DNA from: Colius striatus
Taxonomy: Eukaryota; Chordata; Aves; Coliiformes; Coliidae
Assembly: GCF_028858725.1 (NCBI RefSeq)
Contig: NC_084790.1
Location: forward strand, 35,257,031-35,321,030
Reading direction: 5' to 3'
Length of the DNA: 64,000 nt
Position 1 is the first letter of the stretch, and the number at the start of each line of letters is the position of its first letter. A model generated the notes under the pieces. The model worked only from the letters and a program-made list of their open reading frames with translations, did not search any database and was not told the origin of the DNA. The position numbers and the translations under genes were made by a program. Positions 36,811-48,385 of this stretch are shown here, one piece after another.

Positions 36811-36859
36811 TTATGTCCCCGCCGAGAGGCCGGTATGCAAATATACCTGCACCCATTGG
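36811..36859 (-). promoter_or_regulatory. LPL: LPL core promoter: CCAAT, octamer and TATA-like box
   Basis: On the minus strand, CCAAT (36859-36855) is followed by the octamer ATTTGCAT (36842-36835) and then the TATA-like CATAA (36815-36811). The order, and the octamer-to-TATA distance of about 20 nt, match the known LPL promoter (NF-Y site near -65, Oct-1 octamer near -46, TATA near -27). A second AT-rich run, TATATTT, overlaps the octamer's 5' edge. Transcription should start near 36785. Confidence 0.85.
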
Positions 36860-36892
36860 GCGCGGTGCAGCGCCGCGGGGCGTGGCCGGGCT

Positions 36893-36900
36893 GGGCGGGG
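36893..36900 (+). promoter_or_regulatory. GC box (Sp1-type)
   Basis: GGGCGGGG lies about 35 bp upstream of the CCAAT box. This is a consensus Sp1-family site in either orientation, inside the CpG island. Confidence 0.5.
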
Positions 36901-36932
36901 GACAAGCTGCTCCCGCGGGGGCCATGCGACCC

Positions 36933-36950
36933 GGGCCGGGCTGGGCCGGG
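36933..36950 (+). promoter_or_regulatory. Canonical G-quadruplex motif upstream of LPL
   Basis: Four GGG runs separated by two-base loops (GGGCCGGGCTGGGCCGGG) lie on the strand opposite to the LPL message, about 150 bp upstream of the predicted start. The unit GGGCCGGGCT is repeated in tandem. Short loops favour stable folding. Confidence 0.65.
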
Positions 36951-37230
36951 CTAGGCTGGGGATGTGGCTGTTGCCGTTGGTGTGGCGTGGGAAGCGACGC
37001 GGCATGGCCACTGCCAGCGCCACGGCGTGGCCAGCGCAACCGCACGGCCACCCTCCGCCGCACGGCATGCCCCGACCCAGGAGCTCAGGCGCCAGCTTGC
37101 GCGGTCCCCTAGGGCCAGGCTGCAGCTGCCCGCCCGTGTCCGCCCCGGTGCTGCCCGCTGCGCCGTGCCTGAGCAACCGCGGTCTTTTGGGCCTTCTTCC
37201 TTCCCTCCGCTCTGCCTCTGATAAGGTCCT

Positions 37231-40200
37231 CCTTCACACCCATGCTTTTGCACCGGGAACCTACCGCAAGCTGCGGTCTCATCCCAGAGATTGTGAGGGG
37301 CCTTCTTCTGTTCACTTGAAAAAACTTTGCCAAAGGCATGTTTTGCCAGAGAACACAAGTTTGTAAATTAATTCTCTGGAGATTGCATCTGTGCTCTGGA
37401 GAAATGTAGAGTTGCCTCTTTGTGCTCTTCATCCCTCTCCCCCCTCATCTCAGCGGTGTGGCTTGCAAGCAGCTTTGTGTTGATGGCCACTGGGTGAAAG
37501 ATGAGTTATGTAAGGTCATGCAGTAGAGAAATACTACATTAATAACAACACTTTTCATTTAGTTGTGCAGCGTGCTGTCAAAGGCACAGCTTTGTGAACA
37601 AGCGTATGGCACCTACAGAGAACAAGGGCTGCCTGGATTTCGCCAAGTGAAGCAAACGAGGGCTTCCCAGGGTTTTGCAATGTGAAGCTAATGGGTTCAC
37701 TTTGAGACTAACCAATTCTTTTCGAACCAGGTACCCTAGGAAATTAAAATACACTTGATTCGTATAAGCAAGGCTGTTCAGTAAAAGCTTGCTCAAGTGC
37801 AGCAGAACTGTGTCACCTTTGCAATGTTAGATTCCATCAATAGACCAACAGACCTGTAAGTGAGAATACATCTCCCATAGGACACAATTTGAAGTTCCTC
37901 TACCAAGAACCCCTATTTATATCCAAAAGGCATTGGAAGACTTCTATGAAGTTGCAAACTGATTGTGCTGAGACTTCCTTTACAACTGAGACAACCAGAG
38001 CTGCTGGGTCAGGAAGGGAGGTTAAAGCAGCAGATGAGGCAGTGGGAGAGAGGGAGATTCAGAAGCAGGGGACAGGTAGGGGACAGGAGGCTGAGGGTAA
38101 GGAGAGAGACGAGCATGGTGGCGATGTAAGCAGGGAAAAATACAGTTCATGCTACAGCCTGGTAGGTATTGGGCATATCCTCTGCCTGGTGTTTGAGACC
38201 ATCTCATCAAGAGAATAGCAAGAATTTTTTACTGTCTTTATTTTTTCCCCTAAATGTGAACTAGACAATGCCTTTTCTCTTGATCTAATTTCGTTGAAAC
38301 TTTATAGTATAATTTCCTCCCTAGAAGCCAGCCTGACTCTATCTAGGTACAGAGATCCTTCCTAAAAAAATCCAGTCCCTGTAGGCAACATCTAGAAAAC
38401 TACAAGAACAAACGATTTAAAGCAAGCTCCTGTAACAGATTGTCAGGCCACTTTAACCACAGGTGATGATACCAACCCAGTCAGAGTGAAACAGAGTGAA
38501 GACTCCTGCTTTGCATAGCAACCACCACGGCTACTGCAGCAAAAACCTTACTTTATGATGTGACTGTGGGAAGATAGTGTAGTTTTACCTACTGATACAA
38601 TTGGATTGAGCAGGTAGAGAAGAGCAGTGGCAGTGCTTGGCAGGCCAGCCCTGAGTGGACTGCTGGCCTCCACTAACCTCTGCTAATCCACACGCTGTAA
38701 CCAGACTTCCAGTTCATTCCCAGTAGTGATTGTGAAACATACCAATAGCAAGGGCAGCCAACAGATATAAAAACTACTGAGGATAAAATCTGATTGATTA
38801 CACTGGAAATGCTTGTTTACATGATGTTTTGTTGCTTCTTCTGTCCATGCCTCATTTTAAGACATAAACTGGAAGAGTTATGAAAAGTCTTTACTTAAAC
38901 CAAAGAAAGTAAATGAAAAATGAAATTCTAAAAGAAAACTTTATTTTCAACTGAGGAAAGATGAGTGCAGAAGGAGGGGGTAATTCTCAGATTTTAAGCA
39001 AGTTGCCTGAGTTGGTTGTAAACCTGGCTGCAAAATAGTCAGAAATAGAAGTGAACCTCACAAAGGCATAATCTGTCTCTAAACACTAAATTATGTGCAG
39101 TTGCACTAGTCTGACACAGCACATTTTCCAGCATTTAAAAACGTTCTTTCACATGCAGAATAATCATGGTCGAATGGAGAAGAAGCTTCATAGCATCAAC
39201 TCAACGTGCTTCATTGCAGTCATTAACTGGATTGGAGTTTTTGCTTCCTCTGTAAAACATATAAGCCTATAGGGGAAAGCAATTCTCTATCTGAGCCTGG
39301 TTTATAGTACTCAGCAATTCCAAAGTGGGTGGAAGGTAATGGAGTGAGAGCTAAAATACATTTTTTTTCTAACAAGGACAGGGCGAGGGGGAAGTGTGGA
39401 GAAATGGAGACAGGGGTTGCATAACTAGGCTGGTGCTTGCACCCACAGACCATGTGGAAGGTTAAAGTCAAAACAATCCCACAAGTGTCTCCAGCACAAC
39501 GTGAGCTGCATTGGTTTGTGTGGTGCAGCTGTGCTAAACCCCAAGCAAATTCACTCACCTCACACCACACCAAGCAAGGGGAGGATCGACTCCAAAATTT
39601 TATTTCCACAGCAAAGCTCCAAAGAGAACTCAAAACACAGGGTGAAAGGGAAGGAGGAGAAAAAAGAGAGAGAAACTAATGCTGCTTTTGAAAATTCCTG
39701 TGATGCATTAATAATAATTAAAAAAAATGAAACCAGAGTGTAAGAGGTCTTCCAACTAAAGTATCTCTTAGAAACAAGCAAAAATCATGTTTGTCTCACC
39801 TTCTGTCCAGGAAATGCTACTAAGTCGTTTTTTCTCCCTATAAATATTTACATTTTCTCTTCCTTCCCCCAGAAAAGAAAAAGTGAAATTATATCCAAAG
39901 AGTCAGAGTGAGCTTTCAGGTGATTTCTGTGCTAACAAGTTCAAACAAATAACACCACCAACAAAATGCATATTATTTTTCTCCTGCTTTATTCAAATAT
40001 ATCAATGCAATTTTTCATAAATCTCTTTTTGAAAAACAAAATCCACCAAAACAAAGAACCCTGCCATTTTTAATGAAACTCTAATTTGTGGATAAAAATA
40101 TGACCTGCTTGTGTCTAATGACTAACCGGGCTACAGCAGCAGATTCAATATGCAGCAGAGGTCACGGCATCAAGAGGCTTGAGGATGACCTGTAGCAAGC

Positions 40201-43200
40201 CTGTATCACCAACACTGATCTACCAGCGTTTTTTGTGGAACAGTGTTGTCTGCCTTTCCACACTACCAGTGAGCATGGAGTGCAGATATCTGTCTCTAGG
40301 GGCAAGGGCAGTGACAAGCAGGTGTGCAGGCAGGTGAGAGCTGTGGATGCAGGGGTGTCTGCATGTCGTGGTTGTCTCAAATTTTCCTAAACATGCAGCA
40401 GTGGGAAAGGTGTCAGCAGGAACCACCTGGCTATCTCTTTGGAGAACAATCCATGCAACTTCACTCTTGTTTGTACCTGGAAGAGCTCAGCTGAAGGCAC
40501 AGAAATATAGAGACATTTGCAGCAGCTGCAGCTCTGACTACAATCAGCAAGGCACCTGTTCCTCCTGCTCACTCTTCTAGTTTGCAGAGAGGCTCCTTCA
40601 GTCTTCCATGCCACACAGGCAACTGGAGGAGGAGATCCTCCTTGTCTGAAATAACATTTATCTGTCTCGCCTTGGTTATCCTTCGTGTTGCTGTGGTATG
40701 ACTTGCTGTTCTGTTCCCAGGTTGCCTTATCATGCAGACAAGGTCCTCTCACTGATTAGCACAAGGATTCATTCCTCTTCATCCCACTGTCTTATTTTCA
40801 GTGCAAAATGCAAGCTGCCTACTCCTTCAAATAAAGAGACACGGGCTAGAGCAGGATGTCCCACTCTGCTAGTGAGTTGTGGGTCTGGCTGCAGAGTAAG
40901 CTTGCATTACAGCTTTCTCAACTGTGCTTTAATTAATTATCACGGTGCTGGTAGTGCCTGCCAAAGTCAGTTAGCTGTCTCGCCAGACACATCTTTCAAA
41001 ATGCAATTCCAGGGGAGAGACATTCCTGCAGCCTTTTTGGGGTGGTGGGTAGGGGAGTGTAGTCCAGCTCCCCACCCATTGGCCACGGTGTGGGTGTGCT
41101 GATCCAGTGTGATCACCCTCGCTGTCCCTCACATGGCTCCTAAGCCCTGCCTGCAGTAGGTTAAAGATGACGTCTGAAACTTTGGAAAGGTTACGAAAAT
41201 GTGCAAGGGCAGGGGGGAGAAGGACAGAGAACAGCTCTCGCCTGACTGAAAGCTCTTAATCCCAACTGCGCTCAGGCACCCGTAAGGACAGGAGCAAGGC
41301 TCTGCATCTTGCCAGCCAAGTGCTTGGCAGAGAGGCTTCAGCCTCCTCCCCTGTTCTCTCTTGTTCTTTTGCTAAACTCATCTCCCTGACCATGGGGAGA
41401 GAGCCTTCTCACTCAGGTCCAGTCCTGGCAGACCGCATTCCTGCTTGCCAAGGGGAGAGTGAATAGGACAGGAGAGCAATGCACAGCATTGCCAGTGTGG
41501 GAAAATGAACATGTCATTTCCGTCTCGAAAAGTGTATTGCAGAAGAGCCATTTCTCTGGCCTCTAGGCTCTCCAGTGAGGGAAAAGATAATCACACACTT
41601 TCTGTTTTTCCTTTATTTTGCTCTGCAAGGCTGACAGATGGTGTGTGGTGCAGCCAGGGCTGGAATCCAACTTGTATCTCCTTTGGTCGCTTGCAACTTA
41701 CCGAGAACAGATTCCTCCTTGGGCTGACATTTCCATCTCATCCCAAAGGGGATTTGTTTTAATTTTCATTTAAAGTTTGGGCTGAGTTAGCATTGCTGCT
41801 CTGGGATTTCGCAACTGGTAAGTAAAAACTCCCTTCTGGCCCAACACTCCTGCCATGGACATCCAACCCAAATGGTCGTGGAGCAAGGGATGTGCTCCCA
41901 AAGGACTGCATGCAGTCTAAGCACAGTGTCTCCAGGAACATCCTGCACTGGTTTTGTACTCTTAACTTCTATGTATGTGCATCAGTTCTCAGGTCTCACG
42001 GAGATTTAAAAGATTCTGAGCTTGGTTCTTGGGCTTGGTTAATGATCTGTCTTCAAACTATGAACAGTTAACCAATAAGTGGTATTTATTTCCACTCCCT
42101 TCTTTTGTCACATTGCTTCACTATCTTGACATGTATGCTGACACTTTGTAGGAACATATACAGCTTGCAGTCCCTGTCCCAGAGGTACTCCTGCCAAAAT
42201 TAAGACATGGCAACAAAGAGGAGAAATAAACAAGAAGGGAAGTGGGGAGAGGAAGGTCAGGGGCTGCAGCAACAAGATCTCATCATTGGTCAATCCACTC
42301 TGATTACCATGCAATCTACAGGAAGAGCTTGAAAAATGGTATCCCTGATTCCTTGGTCCTGGAGGGCTTCAGGTCCCATAGACATGATTCTCCAAGTTGG
42401 AAAATGGCCTTTTCCATGGGAGCCCTTCATTCAGAGAGGACCTGTGAGAAAAGTACATCAACTTGTCCTTCAGGACATCAAATGATGCCATCATTGTCAT
42501 CTGCCCAAGGCAGCCACACATCTGTGGAAGCTTGCTTTCCTGATTTTTAAAGTCCCAAACTCAGCCTGGCACTTTTAATGTGAATGGCACATGCCTGTCA
42601 CTAGAGGCATTGCCTCGTGATACACCAGAGAAGAGGCATGTTCCAGCTCCCGCTAAAGTCCAGGGGCACCAGCCTTGGGTGTCAAGGGCAGCCCCAGAAG
42701 CAGAAAATACAGAAAATCCACACTGAGGTCCTCCCCACCAGCCAGAGCACACATAGAGCAGGTGGAAATTTGTCTGGTTTTGTAGTCACTGATGCCAACT
42801 GCCTTCTGACTCAGCCTTGCTGTGCCCTGGTGCTTGTCTGGAGCCATAGCAGACATCAGTGAGACTTCATTGCTGCTCCAGAGGAAACCAGTCCCTGCAG
42901 CTTCTAGGGCCATTTGTAAGCACTTTGTGGAGAGAGTAGGAAACCAAAGGCACCAAAGATTGAAATGGCCGTAGGCTGTGTACAGAGTCAAGAGCACAAA
43001 GAGATCTAGAGTGCCTTTGGCAGGGCAGGCCAAAGACCACCATCTGGTGGTCTTCCTAAGGGGTATAAGACCAGAATAAATACATCAAGAATGGGAAAAA
43101 TATTTGCTGCCTCCATGTCCTCTAGATGCCAATGATAGCAGGCTGCACCTGTCCCTTTGCCTTCTGCACATTCACGACTTGCAGCATGTCCTTGAAGTCA

Positions 43201-43819
43201 TTTGGGGAATTCTTGGTTTTGTGTCTAGTGGTGAAAAAGTATTAATGTGTGTTTATACACAAGTCTGCAGTTGTGTACGTAGTAGGATGCCAAATAAAAA
43301 TTACTATTCTTATAAACCCTACTGTTTCCTTACTATGGCAGCTACCTCAGTAAATGTCCCTGTGTTTAAAGTTATAAAGAGGCCATTCAAGGGATCACTA
43401 AAAGGCTTAGAAATCTCTGAGGATCACACTCCAGGCATGAAATAGGTAATGGTCATATTAGCATAGCCTGTTTTTCCGAAGCAGTTGATAACATTGTAAC
43501 TAACCAAACTATGACATAAATTTGCCCAAGGAAACAGGCAAAACATCTGTGTGGGTTGTTTCAAATTACTTATACTGTGGGAATTTTAAGAATTCATGTT
43601 AAATAATTAGGGACATGTGAATTTGATTTCCAGTCAGTTGGATGCCATGAGAACTCAGAGAATGCAGCTTTTTTAAGGAATATTGTTCTTTTTGTTGTTG
43701 AGTGAACTACTTCTTCAAATTTTTCTCGGGTCACAATGTTTAGAGTCATTCACATCCTTGGGTATTATTTTAAATAGACTGAGAATTGAGGCGTCCAGGC
43801 CCTTGCATGTAGGAACATT
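37231..43819. other. Intergenic region upstream of LPL, proximal part
   Basis: No exon recognised. It includes a purine-rich stretch at about 38010-38117 on the plus strand with a duplicated GGGGACAGG. The region may hold LPL enhancers, but no motif cluster stands out clearly enough to be called. Confidence 0.5.
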
Positions 43820-43841
43820 AAAAAAAAAAAGGGGGGGGGGG
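43820..43841. repeat. A11-G11 homopolymer junction
   Basis: Eleven A are followed directly by eleven G. Long G runs are rare in this otherwise AT-rich region and are prone to length errors in sequencing. Confidence 0.9.
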
Positions 43842-46029
43842 TTGACCCAAGAAAAATGTAGAAGGGCTTTTTTTCACCTCAAACTGTTGGGAAAATAAAA
43901 CCCACCAGAAAAACTCCTAGTGCATACAGCACTGTGGACTCACATAGCTGGGGTAAGGATGTGGATGCAGTAAGAACTCCCTCCAACATGCAGGAAAGTC
44001 CCAGGAATGCTTCTGCTTTGCTGGCAGCAGCAGAGCTTCACACCAGCCCCCTGCCAGACCCTTGCCACCCTCTGACTGCAGGATGGGCTGAGCTTTCTGG
44101 GCTGGGCACACCAGTGACTGTGTGCCACCTCTGACACCTACCGAGGCTGCTGCTGAAGCTTGGCATTTTCTTCTCCAGAGGAGAAAAAAAAAAAAAAAAG
44201 TAAATAGAGCAATTACAGACTCTCCACTGCTGTTTTACATTTTCTTCCAAGCACTGAGGCTTTCCTGAGGCCATTTGAATGTAAACCTGACAAAAATGGC
44301 ACAAAAGGTTGCACAGACCACTAAAGGGGCTCAGTCTTCTTGGCACTTGGCCTTGCCACTCCGCTTCTCCTGGATGCCTCAACTTGCCTCCAGTCCAGCA
44401 GTACACAGCACCTTCCCATCTAGCTGCTGTAGCACAGGCTGCTATGCAAAAAGGCAGTTTCTGTCTCTTCCACAAGCTCAGCCTGTTCTCCACAGAAATG
44501 GCATCTTCTAAGGACATCTGTATTTACCAGCCATAGTCTCCTTCTGGAGATGCTTGGCTGCATGAGGCTTAGGCACTCTGGAGGACAAAATGCAGGACTC
44601 TCTTGAGCAGCAGTCCTGACCTAGACATGACTTTGCATTTAGGTCTTAGAAAAACACCACTTAAATCTGTGGTAAGTGCCACTGCAGAAAGTGTGCGGAG
44701 ATGCTGGGAATGAGATGACACTTCCCTTCCCCACAGGAGGGGTGGGCTGTTCGTGAACTGAGCCACGTGCCTACCTGTTCCACTGCATAGAGAAGCAGAG
44801 GTGCATCCAGTTGCATATGTATGCTTTAACCTTGTGATTTCCTACAAACGTTGGGGTTGAGGTACAGAATTGAACTGACGGGACTGAGAAGAAGCTGTAG
44901 AAAATACACAGCAGCAGAAAGAATGAACACGACTCAGTCTGGCTTAAAAACTGCTGGGCTTTCTTTGCTTTGTTTCAAAAGACAAATGCTAGGGTGTTTT
45001 TAATTTGTCTTTGAGTTTTAACATTCTCATTGTCAAACTCTTCTCTGTGGCCATGAAGGCTAAATATTGACTCTTCCGTAAGAGTTGCAAGCTGAGTCGA
45101 AGCTAATTGCAGGACTGGAAGATCAGTCTTACATAAACTACCTGCTTCTGCAAAACTTGTTCTCATTCCTGAGAGCTTCATCCTCTTTTAGGTTTAGTGA
45201 ACAATTCAAAAACTGACTTTGGTTCTCTCTTGGTTGTTAATCTCCAATCAGATTTACTGAATAATTATGTTATCATTTAGTTACATTTGGCAGCAAATAG
45301 AAATAAAAATGGAAGAAGTGGAAGGTCACTCCCTAACTCCTTTAGTGGTTCATATCTGGACATAGTGTTTTGTCATCTCAGACAAGCAAGGATTTTTTTT
45401 CTTGTTGGTTTCACCTGTAGACTTCTTTTCCTTAGCAGCCTGGAGAGAAGAAGAATTGTAAGAGAAAGAGAGAGCCTCAACAGAGCTTCCACCTGTGGAC
45501 ATGGGAAAAGGGGTTCCTGTATAAGAGTTTTCCTTTCACAAAGGAGATCTAAAAGAGTCCTTGTGTTTTAGAGACATTGCGGGATCCTAATTAGAGGGGA
45601 CAATCACCCTGTGAGTTGCTTTGCAGGCAATTGGAGAGGGCAGTTACTGCCCTGTTTGGTCCTGTGCTGTCACCTTTATTCCTTCTCAAGATAAAGCAGA
45701 GACAGACAACAGAGCAAACAGAGTTGATGGATTAAGGCAAATTTGGGGCTGATTAGGCATGGTAAAGGACTGAGTCAGTGCTCCATGGATAATTCACTAT
45801 GAAACAGCTGCAGGCTTGTCTTTCAAGGCAGAAGTAGGGCTGAGTATTTTCAACCTAAATAGTTCTTGGCTTTGAAAACTTACATTATGACTCAATTGCA
45901 GTATTTTGCAGTTTTGTGATGAATTAACTAAATTGCTCAAGATAAAAAATAATGCCACCCAAACTTTTTGTTTTGAAGCTTTTTAAAGCAAAACACTGCT
46001 TTTATAAAGTTTCTGGATTGGTATCTTCT

Positions 46030-46093
46030 TTCAAATTTGATTTTAAAAAGTAGAAAAGGAAATGACCACCCAGGTCCTGAAATCAAATTTGAA
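46030..46093. repeat. Inverted repeat with 14-bp perfect arms
   Basis: TTCAAATTTGATTT (46030-46043) and AAATCAAATTTGAA (46080-46093) are exact reverse complements with a 36-bp spacer. The region is AT-rich and without recognisable genes. Confidence 0.85.
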
Positions 46094-48363
46094 TATTGAA
46101 CACTTTTTTAAATTTAATGAGTAGTTATTGATCATTGACAGTTTTAACAAGTAGCTGTGTTTGTCCTTGGACAGGTATTTCATCTGTAAGTTTTTTGTTT
46201 AATTGAATCTGCTCCTGCATATGACTACTTTCCGTTCAAAGATCACACGTAAATCCACAAGGACTGGTTCAGCTGCTCTGTACAAGCGCCAATCTCAGAG
46301 GTGCTAAGCAGCTAAAACTCCGTCCAGCTGTCAGAGTAAGACGTATATCTCCTCTCCTTTTGCTGGAACTGTACAAACCAGAGAAGTATACTGCAAACAT
46401 GCCAGCTTCCCTGATCCTGGCAGAAAAATAGCACTCTTAATGGTAACCCACTGCCATACTTCTCTGCCTGTGTTTTTGAGATCTCTGCAAAAGGTCACAG
46501 GGAAACTCAGTATCACAAATGTCATTAATCAGACATGATGCCGGGTACCTGGGACTTGCTGAAGCTAGAACACATTGAGTCTGTTGCTTTTGGACATGCC
46601 CACAATGTCAGGTCTCTACGTACAGATCTATACATGTAAGTATAGCTCTCATTTAGGCTCTGAATGAGTGCTGCAGGACCAGCCCTTCCAATTTGTCTAG
46701 TGTGTTAGAACAAAAAGTATTCTGTTGTCCCTATAGAGTAAGGCAAGAACAGGTCTGTAGGTATATGGTATGTTTAGTCTTAGCTTTGCCTGGACATTTT
46801 AAATTTCTGCCTCTGAGCTTCCAATTTCCTTTCTTTTTTTTTTTTCTTTAAAAAACCCCAAACAACCAAACATAGGTTTGGTTTGGTTTTTTTATATGAA
46901 ACATTTCTATCCCCAAAAAGTGGTTTCCAGAGCTTCATAATAATTCATAAATTAAAAAATCTGGAAACTGGGGATGAAAATGCAACTACATGAAAAACAT
47001 AGATACCTTTTTGTAATTTGGCATCTCTGCAATTGTCAGATTTTCTCTGCCTGGAAACGTACCTTCTTCTGGAATAATATACTAGATACATTAAATCAGC
47101 ACTAACCAGTAACTTTGCAAGAGCCAGCAGTGACGTCTAAGGTTTCCTTATGGTGAAACAGGACTTTTTACTAGATGACTTTTTTCCTTGTCAGATGACT
47201 CTCCTTCTGCAATTAAGGACGTACACATGTGGAAAAAAAATCTGGTACCTCTTCAAAGAGGAGAATCACTGCATGTCCCAATAGGGTTTGCAAACGAACT
47301 GGCTCATTCCTCCCAGCCCAACCTGTCAGTAATTTTTAAACCTGTTGAAGCACAAGGCTGGGAGCAGTGATTGACTTGAGCAGGGGGAAGTATTAGTTTC
47401 CTACAAGGGGCCTGCTGAAATATGTCAGGGTGTAGTTACTCCTTCTGCTGTTCTCTCTGACACTCAGTGAGAAATCCCCTTCCCGAAAGTTTTTACCATG
47501 GTTGGATGCTGGCATGGAGAGTGAGAGACTTACAGCAATGATATATTATTACCTTACCACCTGTCATGGCAACGATCACAGTGCACATCGCAAAAGCTAA
47601 GTTTCCAAAATCTCTATAGGCTGGGTTGCCCCAGGCATTGGAAAAGGAAACTGTTTGGAGGAAGAGGAAACTTGCATCCCAAATCCACATGTGAAATTTA
47701 CAGACAAACCCCTAGGAATGCTCCTAGGCATCCAGGAACATGTGAAGTGTGTAACAGCTGATGAATCCTATACATGGTGCCTCAAGGCATATACTCCTTT
47801 GTGTCAACCAATCAACTGGCCTTAGTCTTATACACTGGTGTATCTGCTAGCCTTCTCTTAAGCACCTGTTACTGAGGCAAAATTTTGGGCTGGATAGACA
47901 GAGGTGTAGCCTGGTCCATCCATCGGTCCATCCATCAATTGCTTCTAGCTCTCCTGTAACATCTAACCCAAAATTCAAAGTACCAAGGTGTATATACCGG
48001 CCCTTGTGAAAAGCATGGTGGAAACAGATTCTTAATGTCTGGTAACTCCAGGTTCCCACCAGCTCTGCAAAAACACTGCGGATTCATGCAGAAGTTTGCT
48101 ACTTTCTGTGACAAATAAGTCTTGCACAAAGAATGCCTCCCATCTCCCTGACACGAATTCAAGTAGGATCAGTTCACTAGTTTTGTGTGTTATGACTGCA
48201 CAAGCTGGAAAGACTTCTGGACATTCAAAAGGTTCAGGATATGTGGTCAAACCAAGAGACAGTGTTTTCATGAAAAAATCTTTCTTTCCTGCTGAAATGA
48301 AAAACCCTGCTGAGAATGAAAGTGCATGAATTGTCATTTCAATTATTAATTTCCTTTTCTTTC

Positions 48364-48385
48364 TTTTTTTTTTTTTTTTTTTTTT
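48364..48385. repeat. Poly-T tract (22 T)
   Basis: An uninterrupted T run follows a T/C-rich lead (TTCCTTTTCTTTC). No retroposed gene is recognisable on either side, so I treat it as a simple repeat and not as the tail of a processed copy. Confidence 0.9.

Larger units (their letters stand above)
36030..37230. promoter_or_regulatory. CpG island over LPL exon 1 and promoter
   Basis: GC content and CpG density rise sharply compared with the AT-rich flanks, and CG dinucleotides are frequent, most of all at 36500-37180. The island covers the 3' part of the upstream region, the promoter, exon 1 and the beginning of intron 1. A 454-codon open frame on the plus strand (36002-37366) exists only because stop codons are rare in such sequence. 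Confidence 0.8.

Noticed and set aside
36002..37366. A 454-codon ATG-initiated open frame on the plus strand, antisense to LPL exon 1
   Set aside because: It lies in the CpG island, where stop codons are rare. The product is low-complexity Pro/Ala/Arg/Ser sequence without a domain, several other frames are open across the same bases, and LPL exon 1 explains the locus.
47493..47690. A 65-codon minus-strand frame that looked protein-like (SNAWGNPAYRDFGNLAFAM)
   Set aside because: I could not link it to any family, and no flanking exons or splice signals in phase supported it.
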